From contig CAJMKD010000029.1 of assembly GCA_905213905.1 (NCBI GenBank), positions 1-27,280 of the forward strand: DNA of 27,280 nucleotides, read 5' to 3'. Each line of letters opens with the position of its first letter. Position 1 is the stretch's first letter. This document shows positions 17,155 to 24,650 of the stretch, piece by piece. The notes beneath the pieces are model-generated. The model was given only the letters and a program-made list of their open reading frames with translations, did no database searches and was not told where the DNA came from. This DNA is from an uncultured Sutterella sp. GTDB lineage: Bacteria; Pseudomonadota; Gammaproteobacteria; Burkholderiales; Burkholderiaceae_F. The translations under genes were made by a program, and so were the position numbers.

Positions 17155-18402
17155 GTGAAAGAATCATTCAAACCCTTCTTCCGCCTTGCGAGACCGTTCC
17201 TCAAAGCCTCGCTCGTGAAGCAAATTCTCATCGGCCTCATCCTCGGCGTTCTCTTTGCCTGGGCTGCGCCCGAAGCTGCGCACTACGCGGGCTTCTTCGG
17301 CACGATTTTCGTGACGGCTCTCAAGGGCGTCGCGCCCGTTCTCGTCTTCGTGCTCGTCATGAGCTCGATTGCGAACAACAGCGTCGCTAACGAAGCCGCT
17401 CAGATCAAGCCCATCTTTGTGCTCTACATGATCTCTACCTTCGGCGCCGCTGCAATCGCGGTTGTCGCGAGCTTCCTCTGGCCCACTGTCATTTCGCTTG
17501 CCACGCCCGACGAAGGCTTGGCGGCACCAGGCGGCATCGGCGAAGTGCTTACGAGTCTTGTCCTCAACATCGTCGACAATCCGTTCCGCGCGATGTACAA
17601 CGCCAACTACATCGGCATTCTCGCCTGGGCGATCGCAATGGGCATCATCTTCCGCCGTGCCCGCCAGGCTACGCGCGAAATGCTCGAAGCCGCCGCTGAA
17701 GCCGTGCAGCTCATCGTGCACCTCGTGATCCGCTTTGCGCCGCTCGGCATCTTCGGCCTTGTTGCCGACACTTTCGCTTCGGAAGGCTTCTCCGCGCTCA
17801 TGGGCTACGTGAAGCTTCTTGCGCTGCTGCTTGGCTCGATGGCCTTCGTCGCGCTCGTTTGGAACCCGTTCCTCGTCTGGCTCTGCACGCGCACGAACCC
17901 GTATCCGCTCGTCTTCATGGTGCTTCGCGAATCGGGCGTTGCCGCGTTCTTCACGCGCTCCTCGGCCGCGAACATTCCGGTCAACATGGAAATCTGCAGC
18001 CGCCTCAACATGCCGAAGTCGACGTACTCCGTATCGATTCCTGTCGGAGCAACGGTCAACATGGCAGGCGCTGCCGTCACGATCACGGTAATCACGCTCT
18101 CGGCCGCGTATTCGCTCGGCATTGACGTGAGCATCGGCACGGCGATCTTCCTCTGCGTCGTCTCCTCGATCTGCGCGGCGGGCACCTCCGGCGTTCCGGG
18201 CGGCTCGCTCATGCTGATTCCGCTTGCCTGCGGGCTCTTCGGCATCGACCAGAACACCGCGATGCAGGTGGTGGCCGTGGGCTTCATCATCAGCGTTCTG
18301 CAGGACTCGACCGAAACGGCGCTCAATTCCTCTTCGGACGTTCTCTTTACGATTGCGGCCTGCCGCCGCGCTGAGCGCCTGAAGCGCGAGCGCGGCTTCT
18401 GA
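17155..18402 (+). CDS. sstT: Serine/threonine:Na+ symporter SstT
   Basis: Inner-membrane sodium-coupled importer of serine and threonine, in the dicarboxylate/amino acid:cation symporter family. The 415-aa length equals that of E. coli SstT. Visible signatures are the serine-rich first re-entrant hairpin (RSSAANIPVNMEIC), the unwound helix motif VGATVNMAGAAVTI, the second hairpin CAAGTSGVPGGSLMLIP and the substrate-site helix DSTETALNSSSDV. About eight membrane spans are apparent. The start is GTG at 17155, with AAGGA 7 bases upstream; the product begins MKESFKPFFRL, close to known SstT N-termini. It is a single gene with its own terminator. It complements the threonine-aldolase-like enzyme and asparaginase in amino-acid use. 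Confidence 0.97.
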   Translation: MKESFKPFFRLARPFLKASLVKQILIGLILGVLFAWAAPEAAHYAGFFGTIFVTALKGVAPVLVFVLVMSSIANNSVANEAAQIKPIFVLYMISTFGAAAIAVVASFLWPTVISLATPDEGLAAPGGIGEVLTSLVLNIVDNPFRAMYNANYIGILAWAIAMGIIFRRARQATREMLEAAAEAVQLIVHLVIRFAPLGIFGLVADTFASEGFSALMGYVKLLALLLGSMAFVALVWNPFLVWLCTRTNPYPLVFMVLRESGVAAFFTRSSAANIPVNMEICSRLNMPKSTYSVSIPVGATVNMAGAAVTITVITLSAAYSLGIDVSIGTAIFLCVVSSICAAGTSGVPGGSLMLIPLACGLFGIDQNTAMQVVAVGFIISVLQDSTETALNSSSDVLFTIAACRRAERLKRERGF

Positions 18403-18431
18403 AGCTGAACTTTTAGAAGCAAAGCAACGCC

Positions 18432-18470
18432 AAGCCCCGTATGGCAAAACGCCTGCGGGGCTTTTCTTTG
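18432..18470 (+). terminator. Intrinsic terminator of sstT
   Basis: AAGCCCCG (18432-18439) pairs with CGGGGCTT (18456-18463), followed by TTCTTT, starting 30 bases after the sstT stop codon. Confidence 0.85.
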
Positions 18471-18618
18471 AGCCTTCAGGGAGAACGGTCTTCGCGCATT
18501 TAAGCTTCGCTTGAACTATCGGGCGTAACCTTCGGCATCATCATGGCGTGATCTCAGGCGAAAAAAGCCCCTTCAACAGACCGCGCACCTTCCGAATTTC
18601 CTCTTCGAAAAGCTCATC

Positions 18619-19062
18619 ATGTCGATTCTGAAGACCCTTCTTCCCGTCATCGCTCTTTCCTGCGGCATCGCTGCAACGTCCGTTCAGGCGAATCCCTGGG
18701 TTGCTGGCGGTGGCTCGAGCGGTTCGAATGCAGCCGCGGCTGCCGACCAGGCCAAGGCAGAAAAGCCCAGGGCCCCGTACGTCGGCCACTATTCCGGCAA
18801 GCTCTACGACCACACGGGCAAGGTCGGCAAGGCTGAAGTGTCGTTCGACAATTTCAAGTGCTTTGTTGTCTCCATCGTCGGCGACCAAGGCCTTGAAACC
18901 GGCTTTGTTGAAGCCAAAGGCAAAGAGCTTCACCTGAAGCACACTGACGGCAAGGTTTACCGCATCTTCACGATCGTCGATGAAGGCACGATTGAACTCA
19001 CTTCCGTGGACGGCAAGCCCGTGAAGCAGACGAAGGATTGCTGCCGCCTCATTCGCGACTGA
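18619..19062 (+). CDS. Small exported protein of unknown function
   Basis: A 147-aa protein I do not recognise. It starts with a clear Sec signal peptide (MSILK, hydrophobic to about residue 20, likely cleavage after SVQA at residue 24). A low-complexity Gly/Ser/Asn/Ala linker (about 25-50) follows, then a compact domain of about 95 residues opening PYVGHYSGKLYD. That domain is predicted mainly beta-strand (YSGKL, KAEVSF, CFVVSIVG, GKELHLKH, TIELTSVDG) and contains three cysteines, including an adjacent pair near the C-terminus. Periplasmic or secreted location is inferred. The Shine-Dalgarno is weak. It ends in a strong terminator shared with the convergent asparaginase gene. Codon use matches the host. 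Confidence 0.72.
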   Translation: MSILKTLLPVIALSCGIAATSVQANPWVAGGGSSGSNAAAAADQAKAEKPRAPYVGHYSGKLYDHTGKVGKAEVSFDNFKCFVVSIVGDQGLETGFVEAKGKELHLKHTDGKVYRIFTIVDEGTIELTSVDGKPVKQTKDCCRLIRD

Positions 19063-19114
19063 TCGCTAGTTTTTCAACCTGCAGTTGCCGCTATAGCAGC
19101 AAACGCCAGGCTGC

Positions 19115-19172
19115 AAAAAAAGGGGGCGCAACGCTCGGACAAACTGCCGAGCGAAATCTGCGCCCTTCTTTT
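19115..19172. terminator. Two-tier bidirectional terminator
   Basis: An outer stem GGGCGCA/TGCGCCC (19124-19130, 19159-19165) encloses an inner stem CGCTCGG/CCGAGCG (19132-19138, 19147-19153). It is followed by TTCTTTT on the plus strand and preceded by seven A (19115-19121), which become a T run on the minus strand. It therefore serves both the exported protein gene and the asparaginase gene. Confidence 0.88.
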
Positions 19173-19207
19173 ACATGCGCTTCAAAGAAAAGAAGCCGCA
19201 AGCATTA

Positions 19208-20251
19208 TCAATACCGCCGGAAAGCCGCCGCCAGCTTCGCGCGACAGGCTTCAGCGCCAGCACGCCCGTACTTCACGACGATGAGCTGAGCAAGAATGCG
19301 CGCCTTCTGCGGGTTGAGCGTCCCAGCAGGCACAAAGCCCGCGCGCTGCCACTCTTCAATGCCCGGCGTCACAGCGCCCGAACCCGTTCGAGAAGCGCGG
19401 ATGATGAAGACGCCTTTTTCCGCTGCGCGCATGAGCGCCTTTTCCGTTTCCTTGTGAATGGAACCGTTGCCGGTGCCTGCGTGAACAATGGCGCGCGCGC
19501 CAGCAGCAACAGCTGCGTCCACCAGCACGCCATCATCGTCGGCATGCGAATACACGATGTCGACGCGCGGGAGCTTCTCAAGACCCTCGAGGTCAGCAAG
19601 GGAGAATTCCGTTGCCGTCGTATGCGGCCGCACGCTCTCGCCGATGAAAAGAATATCTGCGCCCGCAATCATCCCGATCATGCCGAGGTCAGGTCCGCGG
19701 AACGTGGCGACATTCGTCGGATGGCATTTCGTCGCATCTCTCGCCGTAGCAATGACGTCATTAAGCACGACGAGCACGCCCTTGCCGCGCGCTTCCCGGT
19801 CGGCGGCCACGCGAACAGCGTTGAGAAGATTGAGCGGGCCATCCGCCGAAATCGCGGTTGCAGGCCGCATCGCGCCCGTGATCACGACAGGTTTTTCAGT
19901 CTTCAAGACAAGATTCAAGAAGAAAGCCGTTTCTTCCATCGTGTCGGTGCCGTGCGTGATCACGATGCCGTCGACATCGTCGCGTGCTGCGGCGGCTTCA
20001 ATGCCGCGGGCGAGGCGAAGCCAGACTTCAGAGGTCATTGACATCGAGTCAATGTTCGCGATCTGTTCGGCTTCAAGCGTCGCAACGGCGGAGAGAGCAG
20101 GGACGCCGGAAATGAGGCTCTCAACATTGAGGCCCTTGATGCGGTAGCCTGTGAGCTGCGTGGGATCGTCGCCCGAGGAAACAATGGTGCCGCCCGTAGC
20201 GAAGACGACAATCTTCGGCAGAGCCTCTTGAGTGTTTTGCGCGTTCGTCAT
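19208..20251 (-). CDS. L-asparaginase (type II family fold)
   Basis: Hydrolyses asparagine to aspartate and ammonia. The 347-aa protein shows both catalytic signatures: ATGGTI near the N-terminus (nucleophile Thr22) and HGTDTMEET (His100-Thr102-Asp103), plus the ITGAMRPATAISADG segment with the family's conserved RP and SADGP residues. The ATG at 20251 (MTNAQNTQEALPKIVVF) was chosen by distance to ATGGTI. The in-frame extension to 20359 adds residues resembling neither a signal peptide nor homologues. With this start no signal peptide is seen, so a cytoplasmic enzyme is likely although the sequence resembles AnsB-type proteins, many of which are exported. There is no clear Shine-Dalgarno; a GCCGGGC/GCCCGGC hairpin (20261-20280) sits 9 bases before the start. 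In asaccharolytic gut bacteria asparaginase feeds aspartate/fumarate metabolism. Confidence 0.96.
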   Translation of the reverse strand: MTNAQNTQEALPKIVVFATGGTIVSSGDDPTQLTGYRIKGLNVESLISGVPALSAVATLEAEQIANIDSMSMTSEVWLRLARGIEAAAARDDVDGIVITHGTDTMEETAFFLNLVLKTEKPVVITGAMRPATAISADGPLNLLNAVRVAADREARGKGVLVVLNDVIATARDATKCHPTNVATFRGPDLGMIGMIAGADILFIGESVRPHTTATEFSLADLEGLEKLPRVDIVYSHADDDGVLVDAAVAAGARAIVHAGTGNGSIHKETEKALMRAAEKGVFIIRASRTGSGAVTPGIEEWQRAGFVPAGTLNPQKARILAQLIVVKYGRAGAEACRAKLAAAFRRY

Positions 20252-20260
20252 GAGAAATGC

Positions 20261-20280
20261 GCCGGGCTTGACGGCCCGGC
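20261..20280 (-). promoter_or_regulatory. Hairpin in the asparaginase leader
   Basis: A perfect 7-bp GC stem with a 6-base loop occupies the place where a Shine-Dalgarno would be expected. It could limit ribosome access, or be the end of an upstream RNA. Read on the plus strand it is followed only by TTTGAAAA. Confidence 0.45.
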
Positions 20281-20456
20281 TTTGAAAACAAAGATATGGC
20301 GAAAGGATCGTAGCACGCGCCGAATTGCTTGAAACGCCTCTCTGGTTATCTGATTCCACCTCTCTTGGCCTACTACGCCACGAACTGGTTCAAGCACGAC
20401 ACAGTGGCTTTCGTATAACGCTTCCAACCGTTCCTGTGCATCGTTCGGCTTTCAAA

Positions 20457-23321
20457 TTATTTCGGGGAATAGGTTAGAAGCAGCGGCATCTCTATGAGTC
20501 CCTGAATCGGGCTCCTCAAGTTCGCTTTGATTTCTGTAGCCGCACTTTCTATCGGAACGCCTTCCGTCTTATTTTGGCGCAAGAGATGAGAGAATAGGGC
20601 AAGAAGCGTGTGTACGTTTCCGGGCAGCCGCTTCGACGGCGCATACGATTTAGCCCATGCCAGGAAATCTTCACTTTTCTGCACGGATGCCCATCGCAGC
20701 GGAAGCTTACCCCAGCTGCCTAAATGTGCATATTGGATTGCTTTCAAAAGATCTTCTTCGGAAAAATCGGCGCAAATTTGAGCTTGCCCATTTGATGTCT
20801 TTCGAAGGGATCTAACAATCGAATGAGAAGCGAGCGAAAATGGTACGCTCGGATAATCTTTATTCGTCGGCCATTGATCGTTAAGCAGAGCCAGATTGAT
20901 TTTGCTGAAAATTAAATTTTGAATATATTGCAAAAATTTACTGGTTTCCAAATTATTTACAAAAAATCCTAAAAACTTCAAATCTTTCTCGTTTTTCATT
21001 AAGACGCAACGAATACGATGTTCATTCGAGAGAGCTTGAAGAACCTCTGATATTTCTTCATCTTCGTCTGATAGAACAATCCAAATATTACGAATGCATT
21101 TGCCCTGACGAAGAAGATTCTGTGCATCATCTAGAAGCGAAAGACCGCGCTTTTTAAGTCTTGTAAAATAGCAATTTCTAATTTTATTTCGCGATACGAA
21201 ACTCGACAGCAAGCGTTCCGCATCTTTCAACTGACGAGATATAAGAACGACATCTTCAGAATTATTCATTCTCCCAATCAGCAAATCCAAATTGCTATTG
21301 GATTCATATTCAGATTCGCTATTGCACTCATTTTCCTTTTTAAACGAAGATCGATTATCCAAATCAAAAAGCTTTGTAAGATCTAAACGAGAGCACAGAA
21401 ATTCTTCAGCAGAAAATGGACGAAGCACCTGATTGTTAGTCGCTTCGTATAAGCAGATTTCATCATTCGGTTGCAACTCATTATTAAGTGCGGAGTGATC
21501 CCCAGCATCTGGTTCTGGTTCCAATTTCGCTGCAGAAAGAGACAAGTGTTGACTTAGCAACAGGAAATCGTGCATGCTCGTCGCTCTGGTGAGCATTTCA
21601 TCTGCATTCTCTTCAATGATTCTTACCGAATCTGCAACCGTACGAAGCATTTCAAAGAGTTGTAGAGAAATAGTCTCAATTTCCGACTTATCCTTCTCCT
21701 GCAAGATTTCATAATTATCTAGCGCATGAGATTCCTCCCAATTCAGACCAATGACTTCAGCGATTTTCGCTATCCAGAAGGCATCTGATATTTCTTTTGT
21801 CTCTGCTCTTTCATCGTTGATAGAGTTTTTGATATTCGCATCCGATGAAGATTCTTTTTTCATATCATGTTTTAGAATGACATCCATCGGATTTCCGGGC
21901 CGCTGCGCCCAACGATTGCTTTCGTTTTTAAGCTGCTCTATAAAAACAGGACGAATTTGAACCCATTTGATCCACGCTTTTAGTTCTTTTAAAACAAAAT
22001 CCTTCAGATTCTTTTTTCCAGCAGGAAAGAGCAAATCAAAAGCGATGAAATGCCGTCGATCTTCTTCCGAAAGATTCTGATTATCAATTCGTCTCTGTTT
22101 TAGAAGACGAATAATGAGGCTTGGCATTCCGCTCCAGAACACTTCATCCTGATAGAGAAACAGTTTTTCCGATGCCTGAATGCGACAAAGATCAAACGCA
22201 ATTGCGAGGCGCTCAGCTAAAAACTGAGCTGTTGTTTCTTCGGTCTTGGAATATTTGAAGTCTGTTGCCAGTTTTATCCTGCGGAGCCATTTTTCAGGTT
22301 TTGTTTCCTTCTTTTCTTTCTTCTCTTTTTTCTCATTCAACTTCATCCAGAGTTCAATTCGCCAGGTGGAAGGCGAAATCGAAGCAATTCGAACTCTTTC
22401 GTTAAAGCTGTCATTCATTAGACTGGCATACGCTTGCGCCTGCGGCAGAAGCTCCTCCGGATAATGCATCATGAACCAGGTTTCGATGCACAAGAATGAA
22501 GGTGCAATATGAAGACCTGGGGTCTTTTTCACAGCGGCGACCGTATCTGCAAAGGCATGATGATCATCGCGATCGCACACAAGCCATGCTTCGCCGCAGC
22601 AATTCCCGTCATGGAGGCGGTCGATTCCCTTCTCAAAAAGACGCTCCGGTATAAATCCGAAGATGTACTCTACGCATTGCTGCGATACGCCGTATAACCT
22701 CATCAATCCTTGCAGATAGAGCGGCTCCGTTCGGATGCCTTCGCAGAAAATGGAAAGCCTGTGACGCTTTTCGATTGTGCTTTCGGTCGTATTCAGAATT
22801 GAAATGAATTCAGCTCTGCTGAATCGAGTGTCGTCAATCGAACTTTCGTTTTGATCGACAATCCATCCGAATGCGTCGCTCTCAGCGCCATCGCTGCTGC
22901 CGCCATCACATTCAACGGCCACGCATGCCGGTTCAATAGCGTCCTGTGCGAGAAGTTCCGGATCCACCCAGCTTTCGGGCGACAATTGAACGCCGCTTTC
23001 TTCTGGCGCTGCAAAAAAGACGCCCTCCGTTCTTCGGGATGGTCTGGCGGGATCATTGGGAGCAGGGGCGGGCGCAACTTCACAATCCTGCTTCGCGTCT
23101 TCGCTTCTTCTATGGGCCTCAGCTGCAAAAGCAGCCTCCCAGCGCCAGGCAACGGCGAGTCGAAGCGTGAAGCGCTCCAAACGCAAGTGCCGGCACGCGC
23201 GGGCTTCTTGCGCTTTCACTGCGCTGTTGCGCGCCTTCTTCGGCGAGATCTTCAGAACAAACGCGACGCCGCTCTTGATTTTCTTGTTCTCTTTCGCCTT
23301 TTTGTTTTTCTTTCCACCCAT
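20457..23321 (-). CDS. Large protein with RloB-like (Toprim-like) domain; probable defence or nucleic-acid effector
   Basis: A 954-aa protein not recognised as a whole. It starts with a lysine-rich tail (MGGKKNKKAKENKKIK) and a 170-residue Ala/Glu/Pro-rich region. Residues about 186-380 match the RloB pattern: LSIFCEGIRTEPLYLQGL (Glu194, Glu199), AWLVCDRDDHHAF (Asp250, Asp252, Asp253), APSFLCIETWFMMHY (Glu280) and an Ala-rich end helix (AERLAIAFDLCR). RloB proteins occur with the ATPase RloA in restriction and abortive-infection loci (AbiL-type), and the fold is thought Toprim/OLD-like. Residues 381-675 are mostly charged helices with Ser/Asn/Glu-rich linkers. Residues 676-954 hold alternating strands and helices (DVVLISRQLKDAERLL, NIWIVLSDEDEE) and no known motif. 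The body is AT-rich against GC-rich neighbours, suggesting transfer. No ATPase partner adjoins it. Confidence 0.75.
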   Translation of the reverse strand: MGGKKNKKAKENKKIKSGVAFVLKISPKKARNSAVKAQEARACRHLRLERFTLRLAVAWRWEAAFAAEAHRRSEDAKQDCEVAPAPAPNDPARPSRRTEGVFFAAPEESGVQLSPESWVDPELLAQDAIEPACVAVECDGGSSDGAESDAFGWIVDQNESSIDDTRFSRAEFISILNTTESTIEKRHRLSIFCEGIRTEPLYLQGLMRLYGVSQQCVEYIFGFIPERLFEKGIDRLHDGNCCGEAWLVCDRDDHHAFADTVAAVKKTPGLHIAPSFLCIETWFMMHYPEELLPQAQAYASLMNDSFNERVRIASISPSTWRIELWMKLNEKKEKKEKKETKPEKWLRRIKLATDFKYSKTEETTAQFLAERLAIAFDLCRIQASEKLFLYQDEVFWSGMPSLIIRLLKQRRIDNQNLSEEDRRHFIAFDLLFPAGKKNLKDFVLKELKAWIKWVQIRPVFIEQLKNESNRWAQRPGNPMDVILKHDMKKESSSDANIKNSINDERAETKEISDAFWIAKIAEVIGLNWEESHALDNYEILQEKDKSEIETISLQLFEMLRTVADSVRIIEENADEMLTRATSMHDFLLLSQHLSLSAAKLEPEPDAGDHSALNNELQPNDEICLYEATNNQVLRPFSAEEFLCSRLDLTKLFDLDNRSSFKKENECNSESEYESNSNLDLLIGRMNNSEDVVLISRQLKDAERLLSSFVSRNKIRNCYFTRLKKRGLSLLDDAQNLLRQGKCIRNIWIVLSDEDEEISEVLQALSNEHRIRCVLMKNEKDLKFLGFFVNNLETSKFLQYIQNLIFSKINLALLNDQWPTNKDYPSVPFSLASHSIVRSLRKTSNGQAQICADFSEEDLLKAIQYAHLGSWGKLPLRWASVQKSEDFLAWAKSYAPSKRLPGNVHTLLALFSHLLRQNKTEGVPIESAATEIKANLRSPIQGLIEMPLLLTYSPK

Positions 23322-23331
23322 AAACAGATCT

Positions 23332-23380
23332 CAATATCGAACATTGATCCTGAGATTCTGCTTAACTTCACTCGATATTG
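23332..23380. repeat. 9-bp inverted repeat in front of the RloB-like gene
   Basis: CAATATCGA (23332-23340) and TCGATATTG (23372-23380) are perfect inverted copies with centres 40 bp apart, close to four helical turns. They lie 11 to 59 bases upstream of the RloB-like start, where a repressor could loop or cover the promoter. Confidence 0.5.
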
Positions 23381-23562
23381 CGCGCTTTTTCAGCCTGAAA
23401 GACGGAAACCGCTGCCGCAGAACGAAATTGCGGCGTTTTTCCAAAGCTGCTTAGGCGCCGTTCGAAAAAGCCTGAAGAGAGTAAAAAGGCGGGGCGGGCA
23501 GATGAAAAATCAATAGGAATGCATCGCTTCGAGCGCACACGTGAAAATACGGAGCCTCCAGT

Positions 23563-23688
23563 TGCAAGAAAGGCGCCGATTGCTCGGCGCCTTCCATGCG
23601 AAGATGCCTCTGTCGCGCAAGGCAGAAGCAACTTCTTTTTTGACCTCGAAGCTCATCCTACCTTTTTTTCGAGCAGGCATCAGTCGTA
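23563..23688 (-). ncRNA. Candidate small RNA upstream of the RloB-like gene
   Basis: A minus-strand promoter match (TTGCAA, 16-base spacer, TATAAG at 23722-23695) would start a transcript near 23688. About 95 bases on comes a perfect 10-bp stem with a 4-base loop (23593-23570), followed on that strand by a short T-rich stretch (TCTT). The result would be an RNA of roughly 125 bases. The alternative is a short leader peptide starting MSFEVKKEVASALRDRGI. Neither is proven. Confidence 0.28.
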
Positions 23689-23694
23689 TTTTCA

Positions 23695-23722
23695 CTTATA
23701 GCCATGACATGGTATGTTGCAA
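23695..23722 (-). promoter_or_regulatory. Candidate minus-strand promoter
   Basis: TTGCAA (23722-23717) and TATAAG (23700-23695) are separated by 16 bases. The site overlaps the left arm of a TATGTTG/CAACATA inverted repeat (23713-23719, 23734-23740), so an operator could control it. Confidence 0.35.
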
Positions 23723-23730
23723 ATTTCCAA

Positions 23731-23748
23731 GTACAACATATGGTGTAC
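23731..23748. repeat. 18-bp near-palindrome, possible operator
   Basis: GTACAACATATGGTGTAC is symmetrical about CATATG apart from one base pair in each arm. It sits just upstream of the candidate minus-strand promoter and about 170 bases before the NlpE-like gene. Confidence 0.4.
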
Positions 23749-23920
23749 TGCTGAGCCGAATAACCTGTTCGAAAATTAAAATGACGATTAGGGCCATTTT
23801 TTAGGTTCTTCCGATCACTCAAAGAGGCGTTTTCAATTGCAAACCAACCATTTCCTGCCGCCGGCCGACGCAACCGGCACTGTTTCGAGCGTGCGCGCCG
23901 TCACGGACTGGCAAACGAAA

Positions 23921-24409
23921 ATGAAGCGCATTGCGTCGGCGACGCTTTTCGGCTTCATCGCGCTTGAGCTCACAGGCTGTCAGACCGCCCCCGTCGATCC
24001 GGCACAAGACGCGCAGACGGCGGCTCTCATTGAACGCACTGAAACGCGCTTGCCAGGCGTCTTCGAAGGCGTGCTGCCCTGCGCAGACTGCGCCGGCATC
24101 CGCACGGCGAGCTATCTGCGCGCCACGGGCACCTACACGCGCATCTCGCACTACATGGGCACCGACGGCGCCTTTGAGGAAGCTGGCTCCTGGCGCGCTG
24201 ATCCCAAGGGACTCGACGGCCGCTACATGAATGGAAACCGATCGGAAGAGAAGGGCGACGCCGGCATTCTCATCGTCTTTGAGCCCATAAATTCGAGCGA
24301 CCATGTCTGGTACGCGCTCGCCGGCGAAAAGACGCTCACGCTCCTTGACCAGGAGGGCAACGTGATTGAGGGGGGCCTGGCGCCGCTCTACGTGCTTGAG
24401 AAGCCCTGA
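23921..24409 (+). CDS. NlpE-like outer-membrane lipoprotein
   Basis: A 162-aa lipoprotein. The signal peptide MKRIASATLFGFIALELTGC ends in lipobox LTGC (lipidated Cys20); no Asp follows the cysteine (QTAP), so outer-membrane sorting is expected. The mature part opens with GVFEGVLPCADCAGIRTASYL: the G-x-Y/F-x-G-x-LPCADCxGI signature of the NlpE N-terminal domain, whose CxxC pair (Cys54, Cys57) is linked in E. coli to copper and envelope-stress sensing. Length fits a single-domain NlpE/META-like protein. The ATG at 23921 was chosen because the lipobox is then correctly placed; a TTG at 23837 would put 28 residues before the signal. The Shine-Dalgarno is weak. A second lipoprotein gene lies 241 bases downstream. 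Confidence 0.8.
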   Translation: MKRIASATLFGFIALELTGCQTAPVDPAQDAQTAALIERTETRLPGVFEGVLPCADCAGIRTASYLRATGTYTRISHYMGTDGAFEEAGSWRADPKGLDGRYMNGNRSEEKGDAGILIVFEPINSSDHVWYALAGEKTLTLLDQEGNVIEGGLAPLYVLEKP

Positions 24410-24458
24410 ATTCAGCGTCAGGCAGCACATTGACGCAGCTGACGACCTCAAGACTGAC

Positions 24459-24481
24459 GGGGAGCGTCCTCAACGCTCCCC
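24459..24481 (+). terminator. Hairpin after the NlpE-like gene
   Basis: GGGGAGCG and CGCTCCCC form a perfect 8-bp stem with a 7-base loop, 50 bases after the stop codon. There is no T run, so termination is only probable. Confidence 0.5.
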
Positions 24482-24650
24482 AGCGCAGACACGCCGTAAG
24501 TATCACAGAAGTTCGCGCGCCTATAATCCGAAAAATGCGAACAGTTCGGCGAAAGCCGTTCGTTTCCCGCGAACAGCAGCGCCGCAGTTTTCTGATTACC
24601 AAAAGGGCCGGCTGAAACCAGCCCGCCCATTGTCATCAAGAGAAATCATC

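Larger units (their letters stand above)
23322..23920. other. 600-bp region upstream of the RloB-like gene and the NlpE-like lipoprotein gene
   Basis: Divergent intergenic region with no convincing protein gene. It holds a 9-bp inverted repeat close to the RloB-like start, a strong hairpin at 23570-23593, a candidate minus-strand promoter at 23695-23722 and a near-palindrome at 23731-23748. A 48-codon minus-strand frame from ATG 23656 to 23510 is possible, but a terminator-like hairpin lies inside it. Confidence 0.6.

Noticed and set aside
23510..23695. 61-codon minus-strand small protein upstream of the RloB-like gene
   Set aside because: The listed start falls inside the candidate -10 box, the later ATG has an over-close ribosome site, and a terminator-like hairpin lies inside the frame. 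Kept only as an alternative to the small RNA.
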